64,000 bases of DNA from Breviolum minutum Mf 1.05b.01 (Eukaryota > Sar > Dinophyceae > Suessiales > Symbiodiniaceae). Of the stretch, positions 1 through 10,101 are shown one piece after another; position 1 is the first letter of the stretch, and each line of letters opens with the position of its first letter. The DNA is taken from NCBI GenBank assembly GCA_000507305.1, contig DF240158.1, forward strand, positions 1 through 64,000, in the 5' to 3' direction. Under the pieces are notes generated by a model, which was not told the DNA's origin, did not search any database, and saw only the letters and a list, made by a program, of their open reading frames with translations. Position numbers and translations under genes: made by a program.

Positions 1-225
1 TCGGGGGTTAGAAAAATTGGTCGGGAGGTGAAAAAAAGGGGATGGGGGGTTAAAAAAAAAGGTCCGGGGGTTAAAAAAATAGGTTCCGGGGGTTGAAGAA
101 ATAATATTCCCGGGGGTTAAATAAATAGGTTTTCCTGGGGGTTAAAAAAATAGGTTTTGGGGGTTAAAAAAATAGGGTAGGTTAAAAAAATAGGGTACGG
201 GGGTTAAAAAAATAGGGAGCCCCCC
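1..225. repeat. G-rich minisatellite
   Basis: About ten degenerate copies of a 17-25 bp unit built on GGGGGTTAAAAAAATAGG. The last copy runs into a C-rich stretch (gcccccccaaaaatggg). The array probably extends left of the window. The unit is not a TTTAGGG telomere repeat. Confidence 0.85.
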
Positions 226-272
226 CAAAAATGGGCATTGGATTGAAGGCCTTGAAAACAGGGTACTAGCTT

Positions 273-386
273 CTTGGAGGGTCATCCCAGGACTTGGATA
301 CGTAGTTAGGATCACCCCCATTTATTACCGCCATAAAGTTAGGCCGTTTGGAAAGACTACTTACAAACTGGGATGATCCTCCAAAG
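273..386. repeat. P10 palindromic element
   Basis: P10 begins CTTGGAGGATCATCCC and ends with its reverse complement, usually framed as TAC...GTA. This copy has mismatches in both arms (CTTGGAGGGTCATCCC and a right end CCTCCAAAG). The centre is not palindromic. Confidence 0.75.
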
Positions 387-528
387 TTGGGGACTGTAAC
401 ATTGGGACAATATGTAGTAAGTCCAGCTGATTGAGAGCCAGAACCATAAACAAACTTCAAAGAAACACAACAAAAATCAGCCGTACGATGTGGGGTGGAA
501 GTGAAAATCACCAGGTTATTATGATCTA

Positions 529-613
529 TACACCACCTAAAACTAACATGGAAGGAGGAGATGCCTATGAAAAACCATCATTTTCAGGTTTCATGTGAGT
601 TTTTGGGGGGTAG
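529..613. repeat. P8 palindromic element, divergent
   Basis: P8 termini are TACACCCCCGAAAACTAACA and the reverse complement. Here the left end reads tacaccacctaaaactaaca and the right end gtgagtttttggggggta. The centre has the family motif CCATCATTTTCAGGTTTCATG. Confidence 0.65.
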
Positions 614-764
614 ATTTTTTGGGGTAGATGTTTTTCAATCCTTTGGAAAATCCATAAATTTTCTCCCAACAATCTTTGGGGCCCACCATTGACCTACAAC
701 TCCTAAACAAAGTCCACCATCTAAAATGGTGTTGTGTTACAACTCGGTATGAAACATGATGCAT

Positions 765-861
765 TCCCATAGGATCCATGTATGGTGTATGTACCTTCAT
801 TTACTTGATTTTTTATGGAAAATGTAGGTGAATATAATACGTACATGGATCCGTCATGGGA
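765..861. repeat. P7 palindromic element
   Basis: P7 termini are CCCATAGGATCCATGTATGG and the reverse complement, with a T-rich centre (TTGATTTTTTATGG). Both arms are well preserved in this copy. Confidence 0.75.
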
Positions 862-1287
862 TTTGAGCCTAACTTAAACCATCCCCCCTACAAGATTTCT
901 GATCATCATCCACAAGTTACCAGGGTTTTGTCGGGCCATTTTGATCAGTTTTAGGAACCCCACCTTCATCGGGATTTTCTCCAAGCGCTAGCCTGCCCAC
1001 CGAACAGGCTACCAAGCTGAGCTTGGACTTGTCATTGTCTAACTTCTCACCATGTTTTGAAACGATAAACGGGTACTCCAAATGAAGGGTACCCACAACA
1101 TGGAAAACATCATCCCAGAAACAAATCATAGATTCAGCAACAAAAACCTCTTGTCTTGAGAATAGTGAAGGTAGAGAAAAAAGAACGAAGGAAGTATTTA
1201 GATTCTAGATGCGAAAGGATGATTACAGCTAGTGATGGGCATATGTGATATGTCCATATTATATATGTTAAAAATACATATACACAT
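862..1287. other. Stretch with no recognised gene
   Basis: No palindromic family, tandem repeat or convincing coding stretch was seen. A 70-codon open frame on the minus strand (917-1129) has no recognisable motif. The right end is AT-rich (tatatgttaaaaatacatata). Confidence 0.5.
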
Positions 1288-1384
1288 CCCTAAGAATCAT
1301 TGAATCCTCCTTGGAGGGGTGAATGACTCAGTTTTTCGCAGGGTTCTGAGATCTCGAAGTGACACCAGTGACTTGAGATCCCAG
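1288..1384. repeat. P5 palindromic element, right end lost
   Basis: P5 runs from CCCTAAGAATCATTGGACCC to GAGATCCCATGATTCTTAGG. This copy has the left terminus and the internal GACTTGAGATCCCA, but the final ATGATTCTTAGG is replaced by unrelated sequence. Confidence 0.65.
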
Positions 1385-1415
1385 CTGATTGTTTGCAACA
1401 TGTTGTTTGATTAAC

Positions 1416-1882
1416 CTAGCGTTTTTTATCTCTACGAACGAACATAGCAACCCCACCAGTCGTGTAGCTTCTCCCTAACACATTTCTGGCCGCCGGAGGG
1501 GCAGCGAACCAGCTCTTATACTCAGCATGAACTGGGCCAAATCTGCGCATTTGTCTGGCAACATACAATGTTCTTGAATGGCCGCAATTGCCGGCTTTTC
1601 TGTAGTGATCCATCGTGCGAAAGACCGGGCATTTGTGGAGCCGGCCACATACCCTGCAAGAGAAGCATGGTCATTGTGGGACTTACTATCCGACGGGCCG
1701 GGGTTGGGCTCGACGTCTCCGTCCGCACAGAGATCGCGAATCCACTGACATTGCGACAACGGAGGAACGTGACGCTTGTCCAAAATGTCAAGCTCTGATT
1801 TCGTGATGCGCCATTTTTGGATGTATATTGAACTTGAGTGGACCAGAATCCTTGTGCTTTCGACAGGGATGAAGATAATATA
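1416..1882 (-). pseudogene. LINE remnant: 2A-like motif and start of APE-type endonuclease
   Basis: Fragment of a non-LTR retrotransposon ORF. Read from 1882 downwards, an open frame contains CQWIRDLCADGDVEPNPGP at about 1748-1692. Its end matches the 2A consensus D(V/I)ExNPGP, which makes the ribosome skip a peptide bond before the last P. About 30 residues later comes PAIAAIQEH, the conserved opening of the apurinic-like endonuclease domain of LINEs. The frame then shifts near 1520-1545. The next domain piece (SWFAAPPAARN...GGVAMFVRRDKK) is in another frame and stops at 1416-1418. No ATG is apparent because the frame is open up to a stop at about 1885. The reverse transcriptase is absent. 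2A-like sequences are known at LINE N-termini in trypanosomes and some animals. The family assignment is from motif recall. Confidence 0.75.
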
Positions 1883-1984
1883 TCAATATCTAGTTAGTTG
1901 GCCATAATATATCCTGCAAGAGAGGCTGCCACTGAGTTGTTGATTCATTTCCAGACCAAAAAAACCCCTAATCCACAAAACATT

Positions 1985-2082
1985 ACCGGAGGGGTAAACT
2001 AACGTGGCAATGTAAAACCACCTTTTCCAATACATCTACAAATGGTAGATTTTCCATTGCTATGTTAGTTTGCTGGAGTGTA
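1985..2082. repeat. P6 palindromic element
   Basis: P6 termini are TACACTCCGGTAAACTAACA and the reverse complement, with CAATGGAAAATCC as an inner arm. In this copy the left end is altered (taccggaggggtaaactaac). The right arm reads ttttccattgctatgttagtttgctggagtgta. Confidence 0.8.
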
Positions 2083-2401
2083 AGTCAATTGTAAGGACTC
2101 TGGACTCTTGATGACAGCACCACATGTTCGGATCACTTGCCCAATTCCACGCCCCCATTTGTTAAACATGTTGCCATCTGATCTCACTACATTCCAGAGG
2201 CCACGGAATGGTAAATGACGGTGATCCTTAAAAATCGCAGCTTCTCACAATCCCCATATATAATCCTGCACTTTTGTTCTATAATCCCCATATTCATGAA
2301 TGAATGCCCCACATAATTGAAGGGGGCAGAGGCAGAAATAATATGTATATATATGTATATAATGTGTTCTTACGCGTAACCGCAACGATGAATTTATATT
2401 A
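2083..2401. other. Stretch with no recognised gene
   Basis: Nothing codable or repetitive was identified apart from a short TA-rich tract at about 2339-2362 (tatgtatatatatgtatata). Confidence 0.5.
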
Positions 2402-2500
2402 CTAGTTGGTGGTTTCAACCCGGTTGAAAAATATTAGTCAAAATTGGAATCTTCCCCAAAAAGGGATGAACATAAAAAATATTTGAAACCAGCACCTAGT
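2402..2500 (+). repeat. P1 palindromic element
   Basis: P1 is the most abundant family. It starts CTAGTTGGTGGTTTCAACCC and ends TTTGAAACCACCACCTAG. The unpaired centre reads TCAAATTGGATCATTTCCCC then AGGTAGGGATGAAAATAAAA, which gives it an orientation. This copy is complete; it has CAGCACC in the right arm. Confidence 0.9.
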
Positions 2501-2749
2501 AGTTTCATGTGGTAAGACAGTTTCAAACAAGTTCTGGAACCCTAAAAGGTTATTTCACTCACCAAAAACTCACTCCAGTAAACATCCTTTATCTATGTTG
2601 CGCGAAATATGGATGTCATTTTTTCCCACGGGTTTTTGATCTTCCCCCACCTTTCAGCACCATGGCGGATGATGGATGCCTTGGTAGTTCCGGTAGCTGC
2701 GGTGGCTCGGTGGCTGTGGGTAATCTTCATGCTTAACTGGCCATAAACC

Positions 2750-2874
2750 TACTGTTGATGGAAGAAATCCTGTTAACCAGTTGAGGTTGGTAGATTAACC
2801 ATTTTTTTCATAACGTTTTATATATCCCAGGTGGTTTGTTTGGGATTTCTGAACCATCAACAGTATCATTACCT
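2750..2874. repeat. P2 palindromic element
   Basis: P2 termini are TACTGTTGATGGAAGAAATCC and the reverse complement, with CTGCACCACC further in. Here the inner left arm is diverged (tgttaaccagttgagg). Both outer ends are intact and framed by TA. Confidence 0.85.
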
Positions 2875-3126
2875 ATCAAAACCTTTCAGAATCTATCATA
2901 ACTTACTACTATCATCCTTGTCCAAAACCTATGTATACTTGTGTCTACTTATTCGACAAATTCCCACCCTGTGCTGATGAAAACTTGGGGAAACCGCTCC
3001 AACTCGCTCCCCATAAAAGGGACTTTTTGGTTCCTCCAAACCACTCCCGAGAGCACCACCTCCTTCAGTCATTTGCAGATCAATTTTCAATTGTTCTGGT
3101 TCCGGTAACGAGGGGTAAGTTAGGCA

Positions 3127-3372
3127 TATAAGCACAAACGAGCGGCGTATGCTGCCGCGGGTCTGGCCTTCTACATCATCTTCCTCGTTGTCCCAGATCG
3201 CTGTGCTCATGCCTTGGCGTTCTAAGCGCCGGGTGTCTGTGGCCCGCTCCACTGTCTCACAAAGGTTGCTGTTGAAGTACAAGTCTGGCCACAAAGCACA
3301 TTCCACGCCTGGGGCTTCGATCTGTTGGAGGGGGCGACGTCGGTCTGCTTCAGAAGCACCCTCTGGGTGCTG
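3127..3372 (-). pseudogene. Helitron-like N-terminal domain fragment
   Basis: Open coding-like stretch, GC-richer than its surroundings. Read on the minus strand it contains QHPEGASEADRRRPL, then APGVECALWPDLYFNSNLCE, then TDTRRLERQG, then an acidic patch WDNEEDDVEG, then RGSIRRSFVLI. I recall proteins with GVE.ALWP.LY......CET....D.RRL followed by an acidic linker and R.S...SF as Helitron-like helicase N-terminal regions, common in dinoflagellate genomes. After SFVLI the similarity stops and the frame is unrelated. No Rep or helicase motif is present. Coding-like sequence at about 3380-3480 (SKPEKIAALKKKAEK) may be an upstream piece in a shifted frame. An unrelated short open frame on the opposite strand (3149-3550) is less convincing. 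Confidence 0.5.
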
Positions 3373-3519
3373 CTTCAGAAATAAAAGTTTTGTACTCCGA
3401 CACTTTGCTTTTCTGCCTTCTTTTTTAAGGCAGCTATTTTCTCAGGCTTGCTCGGCCCACAGCAGCCGCACCCTTGCGGTATGCTCCCGAGTCCAGGAAA
3501 CTTTGCCATTGGAAATTGG

Positions 3520-3991
3520 ATCATCGAATTTCACTGGTTGCAAAGTTTGATGAAAACGATTTTTCCGCATTGCGAAGAAAGGATTTTATATGGAATAAAA
3601 CCATCCAACATAACATCATAACATCATGATAAATTAAAAAACTAGCTGGTTATGTCCAGTAAAAGGTTTCAATACCATCTGATAAAGAAACACTCTTCCG
3701 TTAAATTCACCACCGACTCTATCATACTTGGTAGATCTATTGTAAATCTATCTTACTATCAGGATAATCCAACAATGCTTGGTCGAAAACCTACCATGAG
3801 CGTTAAAGGTCATTTTGTTAGAGGTGTTTCACCTTTAAGATGTATATATGTATTCGGTATTATATATAAATATGAAATATAAAAAAATATCCAACATACT
3901 AAGTATTCGCATCCTTCACCATCCTGAACCCGTCAGCTGTTCAGGGACCCCTCGCACTTCGTGCAGATCCTGACAAATCATCGCCGAAGCC
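3520..3991. other. AT-rich stretch with no recognised feature
   Basis: AT-rich sequence with repeated catcataacatcatgat-type words near 3610-3630. A 76-codon plus-strand frame (3652-3882) has no recognisable domain. A short fragment aaaactagctggtt at about 3637 resembles a P1 end but nothing follows. Confidence 0.45.
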
Positions 3992-4141
3992 AGAGCCACG
4001 AAAAAAACACCCTTATTACTTTCCATGAAATCCTGCTTGTTTCATAGGGATCCTTATAATAGTTTATTATACTCTACTATATAACTGAGTAGTATAATCC
4101 CCTATATATCCTAACCAACAGGGTTTTTTTCATTGCTCAAT
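3992..4141 (+). repeat. P17 dispersed repeat
   Basis: Starts GAGCCACGAAAAAA and runs through TTACTTTCCAT, AGGGATCCTTAT, TCCCCATATAACTGGGTA-like sequence and ends CAGGG-T(n)-CATTGCTCA. Related copies lie at 20531 and 59192 in the same orientation. No clear terminal inverted repeat. Confidence 0.7.
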
Positions 4142-4207
4142 TGATGATCGGCGGAGCGAGCTGTTTTCAGGGTGAGTAAGTTGGAAGTTTCAAAGGGGAA
4201 AATCCTG

Positions 4208-4285
4208 GCTGATGGTTTTTCACCAACCCATCAGAAAAAATCTGCTCGTCCAATTGGATCATGAAACCCCAGGGATCTGGGTGAA
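4208..4285 (+). repeat. P1 fragment
   Basis: Contains the P1 interior (caccaacccatcagaaaaaatctgctcgtc, then caattggatcatgaaacccc) but neither terminus is intact. Confidence 0.45.
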
Positions 4286-5582
4286 CCAATTGGAAAATTA
4301 TTGTACCAAATGATGATGATTGTATATGATTGTAACGCGTAATGATTACACTTTCAAATGTTGGATTCAAAAATCCTCAGTCAACTATGTCAGAGAACAC
4401 GGCACCAACAACTAGCTTTGACTTTGAGGTCATACACAGCCCAAAAGCAACAAAAAATGTTGTGTGCAAACATTTGTGGACTTCGGTAGAAGAAAATGTC
4501 TCTTTTGGAACAGAAATTCATTTTTAAAGCTTCAAACAACTTGGCTTACTCAGCATTGCTGGACCATAAAATAAAAGTTCAAACATCTGTATGTATGTTC
4601 TACTAAAATACATAGCTACCATGCCCACAGGATCCATCTATGTAATTTTATCAAATTTAATGAAAAAACAAAATCAGCCATTGGCTGAATGAGTTGGGTT
4701 TCTCCAAAAAACTCGCCTTTCGCCCTCACAAAACAACCATGGTTTGGTTCAGTGGAAAATGGGGAGGAAAATCTCCAATATTTTGATCGCTTCCGGATTT
4801 CATTTTGGCTAGTGGATGAACCACTTTTTCCCATGGAGCGGGTAGGGACAAAGAATGAGGCCCAGAGTTTGAACAAATGGTGGACATTCAGGTCCCAAAA
4901 AAGGTTTGGAACCCGCCCAAAGGCCGTCGAACCCGTCGCACCTTCAACGGCGACCACCGAAGCTAGACAAAGTCCATGAACAACGAGCCTTTCAAAAGCA
5001 AACCGCGTAGCCGTAGCAAACCGTGTGGAAGGGAGACAACAAAAAATGTGATGAAAGTCATGTTCGGGGGCCTGGATGGAAAACAGTCTTATAGTTTAGG
5101 AACTGGATGGAAAAACTGTGATGTGAGTTTCAAATTGTAAGTACTTAGTTACTAACCACTGAAGGGTTTAGTTTTCAAAATCAAAAACTAGGCACAACAA
5201 ATTATACTTAAGTTACATTTCATCATCATCTGACAATTGTTCTTCAACAAAAATCCTCAAAAAATTCGCCACCTTTTTGGGGGGGTCCGAAAAGGCACTT
5301 TGGCAGCCACCTCTTCGCTCCCAGCCGCCAAACAATACCACAAAACCCCCCCCCCAAGAAAATACTATCACAACTAAAACACAACATGTGATGTTACTAA
5401 AGAATACTAAAGAAAAATCACATATTGTTACCTAAATCAGTGATACTATCGCAACAAAAATACTATCTTTAAAATTTAGGTACCGTTATATTTTTGTAAT
5501 TGAAAAACATCACTTCGCATCCCTTCACTGTTTCTGACGGATGATAACCACTCCACACAGTGCCTCCGCATGGCTTTCTTTA
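4286..5582. other. Long stretch without recognised gene
   Basis: A left-end-only P7 scrap (gcccacaggatccatctatgta) lies near 4622. Open frames on both strands at 4616-4979 (113 codons minus, 96 codons plus, the latter ending ...PVAPSTATTEARQSP) have no recognisable domain. C and G homopolymers occur at about 5278-5286 and 5347-5356. Confidence 0.4.
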
Positions 5583-5607
5583 TGGCACACCATACCTCGG
5601 TGTGCCA
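5583..5607. other. Perfect hairpin
   Basis: TGGCACACC and GGTGTGCCA separated by seven bases (atacctc). The arms are perfect. No T-tract or gene is adjacent. Confidence 0.6.
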
Positions 5608-5806
5608 AAACGGGATATGTCTCAGTGTGATAACCGTGGAAGGCAACCAGAAATCCTAAGATGGTGCTAAAAACCCGTCGTAAATAATGGGATATTCACT
5701 ACCAACCTCGACTTTTTAGCTGGATTTTTTTCCATCAACATGTCATGTTTGGTGTTTGGAAGTCTGTCAAATTCCACTGCAGTCTTTCCGGATCCTAAAC
5801 AAAACA

Positions 5807-5915
5807 TATACCCCCGAAAACTAACGGCGGCTAAATACCCAAAATGATGCTTTGGAAGATGTGACTCCTTCTGAAAAGTTGCCATTGGCTTGGTATCGAC
5901 ATGTGACATTTCAGG
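5807..5915. repeat. P8-related element
   Basis: Left end tatacccccgaaaactaacgg matches P8. The interior has atacccaaaatgatg...ggaagatg and the right part tggtatcgacatgtgacatttc, like the copy at 34000. Right terminus degraded. Confidence 0.55.
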
Positions 5916-5920
5916 ATCTC

Positions 5921-7182
5921 AGGTTTGGGAAAAGTGAAAATTGGAAATCCCAATCAAGCTAACATGGAACCTGAAAACTATGGCCGGGTTGGAACCCAAA
6001 AAAAAAGTGACCTGCATCTTCCAACGATTTCAGGGGCGATTGTTTTTGTTCGTTTCAGGGAGGGTAACAACTGCAATTTTGAGACAGATCCATATAATTT
6101 CACTTGTGCAAAGGGAGAATACCTTTGCTGGGTTGTGGTTTCAATCCCCGTAATTCTGCAAGAATTTTACTGCTACACATGTATGTGCTGTAATCTTCCA
6201 TAACTAGGGGAAAGAGATGCTTCGAAACCACTAGATATAGTCTGTAGTGGTTGCTAAATATGTCACACTTCCCTAATCAAAGGTTGTGAGCAGCGAAAAG
6301 AACCCTTGTTACATTGCATCAAAAGTGGTCGGTTTACTAAAATCCCCAAATGCATAGTATAAACAGTAGAAGATCATCCCTTATTAAGCTGTCAAAGAAC
6401 ATTCTTTTTCATTGCTCTTTTCATTAAAACCCTGGAAGCTAACCACCATTTAGAACGTGTGGTTCCTGTTAGTTAATGGTGAACACTTCTTACTTGAAAA
6501 GCATATTTGCAAAACTCGTATCCACCAACTACAAAAAGATATGGTGGCCAAGTACTTCCTAGCTTTACTATCCTTATAATTCATGGCTTATCTAAAATCC
6601 CCTCAAACCAAAACGGATCGGATAGTACAATATGTACAATAGATAATCCCCTACAAAACCCCCAAACAACCCTAATAAATATGTTTCATGTTTTTTAAAA
6701 AGAAATTTCTATAAGCTCGTACTACTCTCACCTATCAACCTCCCAGCACCAACGGCTGCGCTCAAAATCTTCATCCAAGCTACGTTGACTCTAATGAGCC
6801 TGACATCTTCCTGTCATCAAAAAAAACGGTGTTTGGGTCGCTTGCGTTGGAGGTGTTGGATGTATGCGCTCTTTGGGGTAAGTAAGTCACGTTTTTGGTT
6901 TTCTTGTTTGAAGGCCTTATACAGGATTTATCATCATTAAGAATCCCTGTTTTTTTTTGAAGCATATAGATGGCATTGGGGAAGGAAAACCCTTGAATTA
7001 CTGCGTGAATGATGCGCCATCATGTTCAGTGACTTATTCTGAATCAAGGTATTTCAGCTTTAAGTACCCTGAGACATTGTCTTGTTTTTTTTTTGTGTGT
7101 GGGGGGAGTCAAACATGACCACTTGAGGTATTTGGAAAATTTGTTTGTAAAAACTTATATATTCCAACAAAACTATGATTAT
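5921..7182. other. Long stretch without recognised gene
   Basis: P8/P14-like words occur at 5957-6060 (gctaacatggaacctgaaaac ... catcttccaacgatttcaggggc) but no intact ends. The rest contains only short open frames without motifs and a T9 run at about 7085. Confidence 0.45.
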
Positions 7183-7317
7183 GGCCCCCCCTCCCTAACG
7201 TCCTGAGAAATAACGGTTTGATAAGGCCTCATTCAGGGGAACCACTGGTTAATAAGGCCTTATTTCTGGGGGGGCGCGGGGTAAGTAAGCGGGGGTGTTG
7301 GTTGATTATCCATGATA
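7183..7317. repeat. P12 palindromic element
   Basis: P12 has a core CCCCAGAAATAAGGCCTTATT / AATAAGGCCTTATTTCTGGGG and outer arms GGTTGACTAGCCATGATA. Here the core right arm (ttaataaggccttatttctggggggg) and right outer end (ttggttgattatccatgata) are clear; the left arm is weak. Confidence 0.7.
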
Positions 7318-7679
7318 TGAACAGGATATATGCTATTGACAACCATCCACAAAGGTTTTGGAACTTCACTAGTTTTGCAAACTATCATTGATGATTTCAT
7401 GTTGCTGATTTTTTTATGTCATGCAATTGGAATTGCCCGACATGGTTTTGGGGTCCAAGGACTTTTAAGATTTCAGTTTGCACTAAAGTCATACAAAATC
7501 GTAAATCTACCTATGAATGCGGAATTGTCGCGATATTGGATCTAGAATCAACCAAACGCTGGTAGCTATTTGCAAAGAAACGGTACATGGACTGCACAAA
7601 CACCCAATCAACCGCAAAGCCACACATCAATGATCAAGTGTTGGATGTATCCGCAGTCACCTGCTCTGTTTTAGTGCGA
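7318..7679. other. Stretch with no recognised gene
   Basis: Unique-looking sequence. A 71-codon plus-strand frame (7330-7545) has no recognised domain. Confidence 0.4.
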
Positions 7680-7790
7680 TACTACCATTGATGGAAGAAA
7701 TCCTGCACCACCCAACACGAATGAAGCCCTGCAAATAATGTGTAATATTTACCATATCAACTGGTACAGGATATCTTTCATCAACAGTAT
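7680..7790. repeat. P2 palindromic element
   Basis: Left arm taccattgatggaagaaatcctgcaccacc, right arm ggtacaggatatctttcatcaacagta, framed by TA. Several arm mismatches suggest an older copy. Confidence 0.8.
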
Positions 7791-7897
7791 GTTTAGTAAT
7801 AGTTTTCTTCTTGGCTGAGACACCTGGTTGACTGCTCGTGAAATGAGTCTCATCTTCCCCAAGGCTGAAATTGATGAACACAAAAATCTGTGAATGA

Positions 7898-8081
7898 TAC
7901 TGTTGATGGTTGAAATCCTGCACCACTCAAGATGTATGTTTAACCCTTGCAAATGGGAGAAGCTTCAACATACTTGGAGGATCACCCCACTGGGGGCCCT
8001 ACTTAAGGGACTTACTAACCGTTGTTGTCAACCAAATGGGATGATCCTCCCAAGTAGGTGCATGATTTCTTCCATCAAACT
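7898..8081. repeat. P2 element split by a nested P10 element
   Basis: Left end tactgttgatggttgaaatcctgcaccac and right end gtgcatgatttcttccatcaaac are P2. Between them, 7971-8057 is a complete P10. The last bases of the right P2 terminus are altered. Confidence 0.8.
7971..8057. repeat. P10 element nested in P2
   Basis: TACTTGGAGGATCACCCC at the left and GGGATGATCCTCCCAAGTA at the right. It sits inside the P2 copy 7898-8081, with TA at both ends. Confidence 0.85.
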
Positions 8082-8230
8082 CCCAGAATTTTTGTACCCG
8101 TGCCGACCTGAAAACATGGTGGGCCAATTTCGGAACGGTCGCGGTTTTGGGCCGAAGCAACGGAGGCGCCAACAAGTTGGTGTGTGCACACTGGGGTCCA
8201 AAAGGTCGGTGGTGGCGACCTGGAAGATAT
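8082..8230. other. GC-richer unique segment
   Basis: Between two repeats lies a GC-rich segment (8090-8225). On the plus strand it reads GQFRNGRGFGPKQRRRQQ; no domain is recognised in either direction. It may be a coding scrap. Confidence 0.3.
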
Positions 8231-8340
8231 GTCCCATACCATCCATGCAACGAACGGTATATTTACCTACATGAATGGTTGCTTTTTTATGTTGTTTTTC
8301 ATGTATAGGTAAATACATATACCGTTCGTCCCATGAGCCA
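8231..8340. repeat. P7-like palindromic element
   Basis: Arms ccatgcaacgaacggtatatttacctacatg and its approximate complement taggtaaatacatataccgttcgtcccatg. It shares the TATATTTACCTACATG core of P7 but has its own AACGAACGG subterminal word. Confidence 0.7.
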
Positions 8341-8654
8341 TGTTCTGGTGTGTTTGACTCGACCATTTTGACCCCTTTTTGGGGGTTTAAACATCACCTT
8401 TAAAATGGATAGCAAATCCTGATGTTTTAGAGGGACATGATATGAAAAACATGAAAAATCCAAGGCAAAGCGATATAAATATAAACTTTAAACAAATAAT
8501 CTGTTTGGGATATCTGGGTCTAATAAATGACATATCAAAAAAAAATCTTCGTGTGACTGATGGTAGATTCTTCAAACCTGATGTTTCCGGTCCCCAAACA
8601 ACACGTTCAACTTAAATACCTGCACCTTCACGGTGCTAATTTGTTTCCTTCAGG

Positions 8655-8735
8655 GTGTCAATTCACCATGTATTTTACAGGTTCTAATGGACGGCACAAG
8701 TTGCTTGGCACCCTAAGTGGAAGGTGCTGGCAACA
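8655..8735. repeat. P25 repeat
   Basis: Shares GGGTGTCA.TTCACCAT and GGAAGGTGCTGG with segments at 12679 and 41268. The piece gggtgtcaattcacc...ggcaccct is partly palindromic. Confidence 0.45.
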
Positions 8736-8737
8736 CC

Positions 8738-8842
8738 CCGAGCATTCCCAACCCCAAAAATGGACAGGAATTCCTTCATAAACTTTTGGTTAGGGGGTTC
8801 TGGGGTAGTTTCCAGGGGTATGTTGGAAAATTCTTAGACTCA
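8738..8842. repeat. P15 element, partial
   Basis: Contains aaaaatggacaggaattccttcataaac and ends ccaggggtatgttggaaaattct, matching the two ends of P15 at 34776 and 52345. The left terminus is missing. Confidence 0.6.
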
Positions 8843-9097
8843 TACACATGTTTATACATTGTATCTGAATTGACCGAAATCAAAGTTATGGCGCAAATTC
8901 GCCTCATAGCCAGGGCACCATTTTCCCTCTGCTTGCCAACAAAACTGGATCATCTATTCATGGCAAATATTTCTCAAGAAACACACACTGATGACATCAT
9001 AAGTCTGGATATACCTAGCAGTTCTTTACCAACATATTGACCCCCAAGAACCTTCACCTTCCCTTTAAACTATTCAAAAATCCATACAAAGTTGACC

Positions 9098-9203
9098 GAG
9101 TCAGAGCCCCCAATGTGGACCTCTACTTTTGAAGGTTGGGGCCCCCTCAAAAACAAGGCCTAAACTCCAATAAAAACAAGGGTCTTTGGGTTCTAGGTAG
9201 ATA
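9098..9203 (-). repeat. P19 palindromic element
   Basis: Reverse complement of the copy at 18331. Shared words are ACCTAGAACCNAAAGAC, GGCCTTGT.TT.GAGGGG and CTTCAAAA.TAGAGGT. The ends ACCTAGAACC / GGCTCTAGGT are complementary. Confidence 0.6.
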
Positions 9204-9668
9204 TGATAATAGTAAAGTAGATTCTGTGAAATTAAGGTCCATTTTCTGATCCCAATTTGCCCAAATTACCTCACGCCCTCTCTCTTTTTGCATGTCCTTT
9301 GGGCTGGGACGGTGGTTGCCACGTCACCCTTGCAGCCCGTGCTGGCGGTGACGAACCGCCATGGTGTCTTAGGAAAGGTCTTGCGGTTTTTGTGCCCACA
9401 GGGAGACCATCCTCCATTTTCCATGAACCTCAGGATCCTACCAGATATGTGGTCTTTTTGCCGGCATAAGATGATCAACCCCTATTAAATGGAAGGTATA
9501 GTCAACTAATGGTGATTTACAAGTCTAGACTAGATTTGCAAGTACCACCAACATTGGCTAATATACTTTAGATATTCAAGTATGAAACTGTGAGATGACA
9601 TCAAACGCGAGTGTCTTGAAGCCAAATCACAAACCATCGATTGGTTTACTGCTATAATAGTGTTTCTA
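9204..9668. other. Stretch with no recognised gene
   Basis: Overlapping short open frames on both strands at 9257-9488 in a GC-richer segment have no recognisable domain. Otherwise nothing seen. Confidence 0.35.
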
Positions 9669-9790
9669 TTAGGATGTCCATAGTACTTAGTAACTGGATC
9701 ATAACTCCATACTCCTATATAAGTAGGTTGTAAGCCCGCTAAATAGGTTATAAGCCAACTTACTAACAATCGTTACTACCTCTAGGAAGT
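9669..9790. repeat. P3 palindromic element, right end decayed
   Basis: P3 termini are TACTGGGATGTCCATGG and TTCCATGGACATCCAAGTA, with an inner GTAGGTTGTAAG. This copy reads ttaggatgtccatagtacttagtaac ... ataagccaacttactaac and loses its right end. Confidence 0.75.
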
Positions 9791-10100
9791 ATGAAACCAC
9801 TCCCCAAAAAAATGTCAAGGTCACTACCTGTGGTGAACAGAATGAAGGGGTTGAATCAGATTAATTTAGATTGGTCGGGTCTATTATTCGTCTACAATGC
9901 AAAGGTCTAAAATGAAAACGGCAAAAGGGTCTAAAGTGATCGGCCTACCGTACCATTCTAGACCTTTGGATTTTCATACCCCAAGGGGTCTGGTCTTAGA
10001 CCGTTAGTAGTTGGGGGGATCGTCTATATACGTAGTTCAATGGTTTTAGTTTAACATCCGCAAGTTTACTCATTGTCGTTCATTGAAATTTAATATCCGC
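9791..10100. other. Unique stretch with a 15-bp inverted repeat
   Basis: CAAAGGTCTAAAATG (9900-9914) and CATTCTAGACCTTTG (9955-9969) are near-perfect complements. Other copies of 'ggtct' words lie nearby. No gene recognised. Confidence 0.45.
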
Positions 10101-10101
10101 C

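Noticed and set aside
1..225. Telomere repeat
   Set aside because: Unit GGGGGTTAAAAAAATAGG is not TTTAGGG or TTAGGG and is degenerate.
4793..4814. Spliced-leader relic (cattttggct; also 24231)
   Set aside because: Only ten matching bases, without the flanking leader sequence.
7894..8274. 126-codon plus-strand gene
   Set aside because: Most of it is translated P2/P10 repeat sequence.
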